Part shown: in pieces, positions 59,210 through 64,000 of the stretch
How the letters are laid out: every line of letters starts with the position of its first letter
How positions within the stretch are numbered: position 1 is the stretch's first letter
Assembly: GCF_001421165.1 (NCBI RefSeq)
Contig: NZ_LMKB01000005.1
Location: 250,287 to 314,286, forward strand
DNA length: 64,000 bases
Source: Frigoribacterium sp. Leaf8
Lineage (GTDB): Bacteria; Actinomycetota; Actinomycetes; Actinomycetales; Microbacteriaceae
Direction: 5' to 3'
The notes under the pieces: model-generated
What the model saw: only the letters and a program-made list of their open reading frames with translations
Database searches by the model: none
Told to the model about the DNA's origin: nothing
Translations under genes and position numbers: made by a program

Positions 59210-61723
59210 ATGACCACCACCGAGAACACGAGCAGCTCCGACCACGGCGAACGCATCGAGGACATCGACGTCTCGCTCGAGATGCAGGGGTCGTTCCTCG
59301 AGTACGCGTACTCGGTCATCTACTCCCGAGCGCTGCCCGACGCCCGGGACGGCCTCAAGCCCGTCCAGCGTCGCATCCTCTACCAGATGTCCGAGATGGG
59401 CCTCCGGCCCGACCGGGGCCACGTCAAGAGCGCGCGCGTCGTCGGTGAGGTCATGGGCAAGCTCCACCCGCACGGCGACACCGCGATCTACGACGCCATG
59501 GTCCGTCAGGCGCAGCCCTTCACCATGCGGGTGCCGCTCATCGACGGGCACGGCAACTTCGGCTCGCTCGACGACGGGCCGGCCGCACCGCGGTACACCG
59601 AGGCCCGTCTCGCCGAGGCGTCGCTGGCCATGACCCAGGGACTCGGCGAGGACGTCGTCGACTTCGTCCCCAACTACGACAACCAGTTGATGCAGCCCGA
59701 GGTGCTTCCGGCAGCCTTCCCGAACCTGCTCGTGAACGGTGCGAGCGGCATCGCGGTGGGCATGGCGACCAACATGGCGCCCCACAACCTCGTCGAGGTC
59801 GTCGGTGCCGCCCGGCACCTGATCGACCACCCCGACGCCAGCCTGGACGACCTGATGGCGTTCGTGCCGGGTCCCGACCTGCCGACCGGCGGCACGATCG
59901 CCGGGCTGGCCGGGGTCCGCGACGCCTACGCCACGGGTCGAGGCAGCTTCAAGACCCGGGCGCGGGTCGGCGTCGAGAGCATCACCGCACGGAAGAACGG
60001 TCTCGTGGTCACCGAGCTGCCGTACCTCGTGGGGCCCGAGAAGGTGATCGAGAAGATCAAGGACGGGGTGCAGGCGAAGAAGCTCACCGGCATCACGGAC
60101 GTCACCGACCTGACCGACCACAAGCACGGTCTCCGTCTCGTGATCGGCATCAAGACGGGTTTCAGCCCCGAGGCGGTCCTCGAGCAGCTCTATCGCTACA
60201 CCCCGCTCGAAGACGGCTTCAGCATCAACAACGTCGCCCTGGTCGAGGGGCAGCCGCGGACCCTCGGCCTGAAGGAGATGCTCGAGGTCTACGTCGCGCA
60301 CCGCCTCTCGGTCGTCACACGTCGCAGCCGCTACCGGCTGGCCAAGAAAGAGGACCGCCTCCATCTCGTCGAGGGCCTCCTCGTCGCCATCGTCGACATC
60401 GACGAGGTCATCCAGGTGATCCGGACGAGCGACGACACGCCTGCCGCCCGGGCACGCCTGCGCGAGGTCTTCGACCTCAGCGAGATCCAGGCCGAGTACA
60501 TCCTCGACCTGCAGCTGCGCCGACTCACCAAGTTCAGCCGCATCGAACTCGAAGCCGAGCGCGACGAGCTGCTCGCGGCCATCGCCGACCTCAAGGACCT
60601 CCTGGCCGACCCCGCCCGCCTCCGGGCCCTCGTCTCGAGCGAACTCGCCGACATCGCCGAGCAGTTCGGCACGCCGCGTCGGACCCTGCTCACGGAGGCC
60701 AAGGCGAGCGTCGCGACGACCGGTCGCGGCAGCAGGTCGGCACCGGTGCTCGAGATCGCCGACACCCCGACCCGGGTGTTCCTCTCGACGACGGGCCGCG
60801 TCCTGCGGGTGGACCACCTCGACCCCGACTCCGCGGCCCCCACTCCCCCGACCCGGCGCACGAAGCACGACGCCGTCCTCTCGTCGATCGACACGACGAC
60901 GCGGACCGAGATCGGCGCCGTGACGAACCTCGGCCGCCTCGTCCGGTTCACCCCCGTCGACCTCCCGTCCGTGCCGCCCACGTCCGTCCAGCTGGGTGCG
61001 GGGGTGCCCATCCGGGACTACATCGGCGTGGTCGACAAGAAGGAGCGCGTGCTCGGGCTCGTCTCGCTGACCGCCGACCGGAGCATCGTGCTCGGCACGG
61101 CCCGCGGGGTCGTCAAACGGGTCGCGACCGGCCAGTACCCCGCCCGACCCGACTTCCCGGTCATCACCCTGAAGAAGGGCGACCAGGTCGTCGGCGTCGC
61201 CCAAGGGGTCGACGAGGACGAACTCGTCTTCGTCACGTCCGCCACGCAGTTGCTCCGGTTCACCGCCTCCGCGGTCAGACCGCAGGGGCCCGCGGGCGGC
61301 GGGGTGGCCGGCATCAACCTTCCGGACGACGCGACCGTGATCTTCTTCGGTGCCGTGCCCGCGGGCCGCGAGGCCGTCGTCGCGACGGTCTCGTCGAGCA
61401 GCTCGACGATCGCCGGCACCGACCCCGGACGTGCCAAGCTCAGCGCGTTCGACGAGTACCCGGGCAAGGGGCGTGCCACGGGCGGCGTCCGGTCCCATTC
61501 GTTGCTGAAGGGCGAGGACGCCCTGTCGCTGGCCTGGGTCGGCCCGGCTCCCGCTCAGGCGGTCGGGCCGGACGGTTCGGTCCGCACTCTGCCCGCCGAG
61601 CTCTCACGCCGTGACGGATCGGGCACGCCCCTGGACGCGCCCGTGGGCTCGGTCGGCGCCTCGGTGGCACACATCGCCGATTCGGCCACCGGCCTCGAGG
61701 CAGGTGCCGAACCGGACGAGTGA
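59210..61723 (+). CDS. parC: DNA topoisomerase IV subunit A (ParC)
   Basis: DNA-cleaving subunit of the second type II topoisomerase. 837 residues: [28 protein letters not shown], the [17 protein letters not shown] quinolone region, catalytic Tyr129 in APRYTEARL, and the [18 protein letters not shown] segment; the C-terminal beta-pinwheel repeats follow. I call it ParC rather than GyrA because its partner is a ParE-type subunit, the genes are convergent and they lie by sepH, not by dnaA; a GyrA box is not seen clearly. It begins with ATG at 59210 although the frame is open upstream. Confidence 0.9.
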   Translation: MTTTENTSSSDHGERIEDIDVSLEMQGSFLEYAYSVIYSRALPDARDGLKPVQRRILYQMSEMGLRPDRGHVKSARVVGEVMGKLHPHGDTAIYDAMVRQAQPFTMRVPLIDGHGNFGSLDDGPAAPRYTEARLAEASLAMTQGLGEDVVDFVPNYDNQLMQPEVLPAAFPNLLVNGASGIAVGMATNMAPHNLVEVVGAARHLIDHPDASLDDLMAFVPGPDLPTGGTIAGLAGVRDAYATGRGSFKTRARVGVESITARKNGLVVTELPYLVGPEKVIEKIKDGVQAKKLTGITDVTDLTDHKHGLRLVIGIKTGFSPEAVLEQLYRYTPLEDGFSINNVALVEGQPRTLGLKEMLEVYVAHRLSVVTRRSRYRLAKKEDRLHLVEGLLVAIVDIDEVIQVIRTSDDTPAARARLREVFDLSEIQAEYILDLQLRRLTKFSRIELEAERDELLAAIADLKDLLADPARLRALVSSELADIAEQFGTPRRTLLTEAKASVATTGRGSRSAPVLEIADTPTRVFLSTTGRVLRVDHLDPDSAAPTPPTRRTKHDAVLSSIDTTTRTEIGAVTNLGRLVRFTPVDLPSVPPTSVQLGAGVPIRDYIGVVDKKERVLGLVSLTADRSIVLGTARGVVKRVATGQYPARPDFPVITLKKGDQVVGVAQGVDEDELVFVTSATQLLRFTASAVRPQGPAGGGVAGINLPDDATVIFFGAVPAGREAVVATVSSSSSTIAGTDPGRAKLSAFDEYPGKGRATGGVRSHSLLKGEDALSLAWVGPAPAQAVGPDGSVRTLPAELSRRDGSGTPLDAPVGSVGASVAHIADSATGLEAGAEPDE

Positions 61724-61740
61724 CCCCTCGACGGACCGAC

Positions 61741-61756
61741 CGAGGCGGCGGCCTCG
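61741..61756. terminator. Weak hairpin between convergent parC and parE
   Basis: Perfect 6-bp stem CGAGGC / GCCTCG with a GGCG loop, 17 bases after the parC stop. A 10-bp palindrome CCTGATCAGG (61792-61801) ends just before the parE stop. Confidence 0.35.
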
Positions 61757-61803
61757 ACGTCGAGACAGGGCGTCCTCGTTCTCGGTGACGGCCTGATCAG
61801 GAC

Positions 61804-63918
61804 TCAGACGTCGATGCGGTCCCGGCTGAGACCGGCGCCGTCGATGATGAACTCCTTGCGAGGAGCCACGTCGTTGCCCATCAGCAGTTCGAAGACGCGG
61901 GCGGCGTTCTCGGCGTCGTCGACCTTGACGCGCCGCAGCATGCGGTTCTGGCGTTCCATCGTCGTGGTGCGGAGCTGTTCGGCGTCCATCTCGCCGAGTC
62001 CCTTGTACCGCTGGATGGGGTCCTGGAACTTCTTGTTCGTGCGCTTGAGCCCTGCGAGGACACCGTGCAGCTCTTTCTCGGAGTACGTGTAGATCGTCTC
62101 GTTCGGCTTGCTGCCGGGGTGCATCACGACCACTCGGTGCAGAGGGGGGACGGCCGCGAAGACGCGACCGGCTTCGATCATCGGTCTCATGTACCGAAAG
62201 AACAGCGTCAGCAGCAGCGTCCGGATGTGGGCACCGTCCACGTCGGCGTCGCTCATGATGATGACCTTGCCGTAGCGGGCCGCCTCGAGATCGAAGGACC
62301 GTCCGGACCCGGCTCCCAGCACCTGGATGATGGAGGCGCACTCGAGGTTCGAGAGCATGTCGCTGACCGAGGCCTTCTGCACGTTCAGGATCTTGCCGCG
62401 GATGGGCAGGAGTGCCTGGAACTCGCTGTTCCGGGCGACCTTGGCCGTGCCCAGCGCGGAGTCCCCTTCGACGATGAACAGCTCGCTGTTCGCCACGTCG
62501 TTCGACCGGCAGTCGACCAGTTTGGCCGGCAGGGTCGAGTTCTCCAGGGCGTTCTTGCGACGCTGGGTCTCTTTGTGCGCCCGTGCGGCGATGCGGGTCT
62601 TCATCTCGGCGACGACCTTGTCGAGCACGAGGGCGGTCTGCGCCTTGTCTTCTCGCCGGGTCGACGTGAACAACGCGCCCAACTCGTTCGCCACGACGTT
62701 CGCGACGATCGCGCGGACGGCCGGTGTGCCCAGGATCTCTTTCGTCTGGCCCTCGAATTGCGGCTCGGGCAGGCGCACCGTCAGGACCGCCGTCAGACCG
62801 GCCAGGACGTCGTCCTTCTCGATCTTGTCGGTGCCCACCTTGAGGCGACGGGCGTTGGCCTCGACCTGCTGCCGCACGAACTTGAGCAGCCCGGCCTCGA
62901 AACCGGTCTGGTGCGATCCGCCCTTCGGCGTCGCGATGATGTTGACGTAGCTGCGGAAGACCGTCTCGTACCCCCCGCCCCAGCGCAGGGCGATGTCGAC
63001 GTCGCACTGGCGTTCGAGTTCGGTGGCGATCATGGCACCACCGTCGGTGAGCACGGGTACCGTCTCGGTGTAGGTGCCCGACCCGGTCAGACGCCACGTG
63101 TCGGTCACGGCGGTGTCGGGAGCGAGGAACTCGACGTATTCGCTGATGCCTCCGTCGAAGCGGAAGGTGCTCTCGAGGGGGAAGCCGCCGTCCGTGAGCG
63201 AACCCACGCGTTCGTCGCGCAGGGTCAACGTCAGCCCCGGGATGAGGAAGGCCGTCTGCCGGGCCCTGGCCGACAGCTCATCCGTCTGGAACGAGGCCCC
63301 TCGGGTGAAGATCTGGCGATCGGCCCAGTAACGCACCCGGGTGCCGGTGACGCCACGCTTGGTCTTGCCCACTTCTCGGAGCACGCTGCCGGACACGAAG
63401 GGGGTGAACGGTGAATCGGGGGTGGGTTCGTCGACGTCCTCGAAGGTGCCGGGTTCACCGCGTCGGAACGACATGGCGTACGTCTTGCCGCCCCGGTCGA
63501 CCTCGACGTCGAGCCTCTCGGACAGTGCGTTGACGACGGAGGCACCGACGCCGTGGAGGCCGCCGGACGACGTGTAGGACCCGCCGCCGAACTTCCCGCC
63601 GGCGTGGAGCTTCGTGAACACGACCTCGACACCGCTCAGACCCGTCTTGGGTTCGATGTCGACGGGCACCCCGCGTCCGCTGTCGCGGACCTCGACGCTG
63701 TCGTCGGGGTGCAGAACGACGTCGATGGTGTCGCCGTGCCCGCCCAGCGCCTCGTCGACCGAGTTGTCGATGATCTCCCACAGACAGTGCATCAGGCCCC
63801 GGGAGTCGGTCGACCCGATGTACATGCCGGGGCGTTTGCGCACGGCCTCGAGGCCTTCGAGCACCGAGAGGTGCCGGGCCGAGTAGTCGGAGGCGGGGGC
63901 GGACGAGGTGGGGGGCAT
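61804..63918 (-). CDS. parE: DNA topoisomerase IV subunit B (ParE)
   Basis: ATPase subunit of the second type II topoisomerase. 704 residues: GHKL ATPase with EIIDNSVDEALGGH, LHAGGKFGGGSYTSSGGLHGVGASVVNALS, QTKEILGTP, and the TOPRIM domain with FIVEGDSALGTAK and IIMSDADVDGAHIRTLLLTLFFR. The EGDSALG form (not EGDSAGG) is typical of actinobacterial ParE. CAGGAGA stands before the ATG and TAGGCT at 63986-63991 is the likely -10. It is convergent with parC. Confidence 0.95.
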   Translation of the reverse strand: MPPTSSAPASDYSARHLSVLEGLEAVRKRPGMYIGSTDSRGLMHCLWEIIDNSVDEALGGHGDTIDVVLHPDDSVEVRDSGRGVPVDIEPKTGLSGVEVVFTKLHAGGKFGGGSYTSSGGLHGVGASVVNALSERLDVEVDRGGKTYAMSFRRGEPGTFEDVDEPTPDSPFTPFVSGSVLREVGKTKRGVTGTRVRYWADRQIFTRGASFQTDELSARARQTAFLIPGLTLTLRDERVGSLTDGGFPLESTFRFDGGISEYVEFLAPDTAVTDTWRLTGSGTYTETVPVLTDGGAMIATELERQCDVDIALRWGGGYETVFRSYVNIIATPKGGSHQTGFEAGLLKFVRQQVEANARRLKVGTDKIEKDDVLAGLTAVLTVRLPEPQFEGQTKEILGTPAVRAIVANVVANELGALFTSTRREDKAQTALVLDKVVAEMKTRIAARAHKETQRRKNALENSTLPAKLVDCRSNDVANSELFIVEGDSALGTAKVARNSEFQALLPIRGKILNVQKASVSDMLSNLECASIIQVLGAGSGRSFDLEAARYGKVIIMSDADVDGAHIRTLLLTLFFRYMRPMIEAGRVFAAVPPLHRVVVMHPGSKPNETIYTYSEKELHGVLAGLKRTNKKFQDPIQRYKGLGEMDAEQLRTTTMERQNRMLRRVKVDDAENAARVFELLMGNDVAPRKEFIIDGAGLSRDRIDV

Positions 63919-63985
63919 TGTTCTCCTGAGGGGCCCGCCGCCATCTCTCGACGACGGGAATGCGGGGAGGCGGTGACCGCGTTAC

Positions 63986-63991
63986 AGCCTA
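63986..63991 (-). promoter_or_regulatory. parE: Candidate -10 box (TAGGCT) for parE
   Basis: TAGGCT on the minus strand, 67 bases before the parE start; the -35 would lie at or beyond the window edge. Confidence 0.4.
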
Positions 63992-64000
63992 CCGAGGGCC

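Noticed and set aside
57245-61498. Very long open frame (1417 codons) antisense to sepH, the phosphodiesterase-like gene and parC
   Set aside because: It crosses several genes with clear protein families on other frames and its product is Arg/Gly/Asp-rich without any domain; high GC makes such antisense frames common.
59210-61723. Calling the topoisomerase subunit GyrA
   Set aside because: Its partner is of the ParE form (EGDSALG), the pair is convergent by sepH, and dnaA, recF and gyrB are not nearby; some uncertainty stays since GyrA and ParC are close in sequence.

Overview
The window is about 64 kb of high-GC (roughly 70% by eye) actinobacterial chromosome, almost fully coding. Protein sequences and gene order point to the family Microbacteriaceae: an aroK-aroC-mltG-ruvX-alaS-rpsD block, a thrS-HIT-pdxS-pdxT-yebC-ruvCAB-yajC-secDF-relA block, and an acn-DUF3159-DUF3710-dut / DUF4193-sepH-parC-parE block. 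The genus cannot be fixed from the sequence alone. No phage, transposase, CRISPR array, rRNA or secondary-metabolite cluster is visible, so most of the window is core genome.

Layout. 0-9 kb (minus strand): shikimate pathway (aroK cut by the window edge, aroC), cell-wall glycan release (mltG), ruvX, alaS, a small membrane protein, rpsD and rarA. 9-11.7 kb (plus): a membrane-anchored cyclophilin, a DUF349 protein and an AbiEi-like orphan. 11.7-26.9 kb (minus): stringent-response enzyme, a small rhodanese, SecF/SecD/YajC, RuvBAC, YebC, pyridoxal-phosphate synthase PdxST, a HIT protein, ThrRS and the SufS/SufU cysteine desulfurase pair. 27-34.6 kb: a core-only MetE-type methyltransferase, an amino-acid ABC importer, an NRDE protein, CoaBC and a membrane Ser/Thr kinase. 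34.7-35.4 kb: four tRNA genes (Val-GAC, Cys-GCA, Gly-GCC on minus; Val-CAC on plus). 35.5-43.3 kb: a GH13 glucosidase, the ammonium transporter Amt with two GlnR-type boxes, ZapE, a translationally coupled SseA/SufE/RibD-like trio and an alpha/beta hydrolase. 43.4-48.8 kb (plus): DUF3000, RNase D-like HRDC protein, and fatty-acid beta-oxidation fadA-fadB. 48.9-55.9 kb (minus): dxs, aconitase, DUF3159, DUF3710, dUTPase. 55.9-64 kb: DUF3093, DUF4193, SepH, a phosphodiesterase-like protein and the second type II topoisomerase pair ParC/ParE.

The most unusual signal is not a gene. An 11-base word, AGGAGGCGCGG (consensus about CAGGAGGCGCGGGTC), occurs 13 times in exact form over both strands where about 0.2 would be expected from base composition. 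Copies sit in coding regions in several reading frames, in gaps, and as perfect inverted pairs that build two intergenic terminators. This distribution resembles the DNA uptake sequences of Neisseriaceae and Pasteurellaceae, but in an actinobacterium its role is unknown. Other regulatory signals are two GlnR-type boxes before amt, a 22-bp palindrome before aconitase, an inverted repeat over the start of fadA, a consensus -10 built into the stop of ruvB, and an 18-bp CTAG-rich palindrome between tRNA genes.
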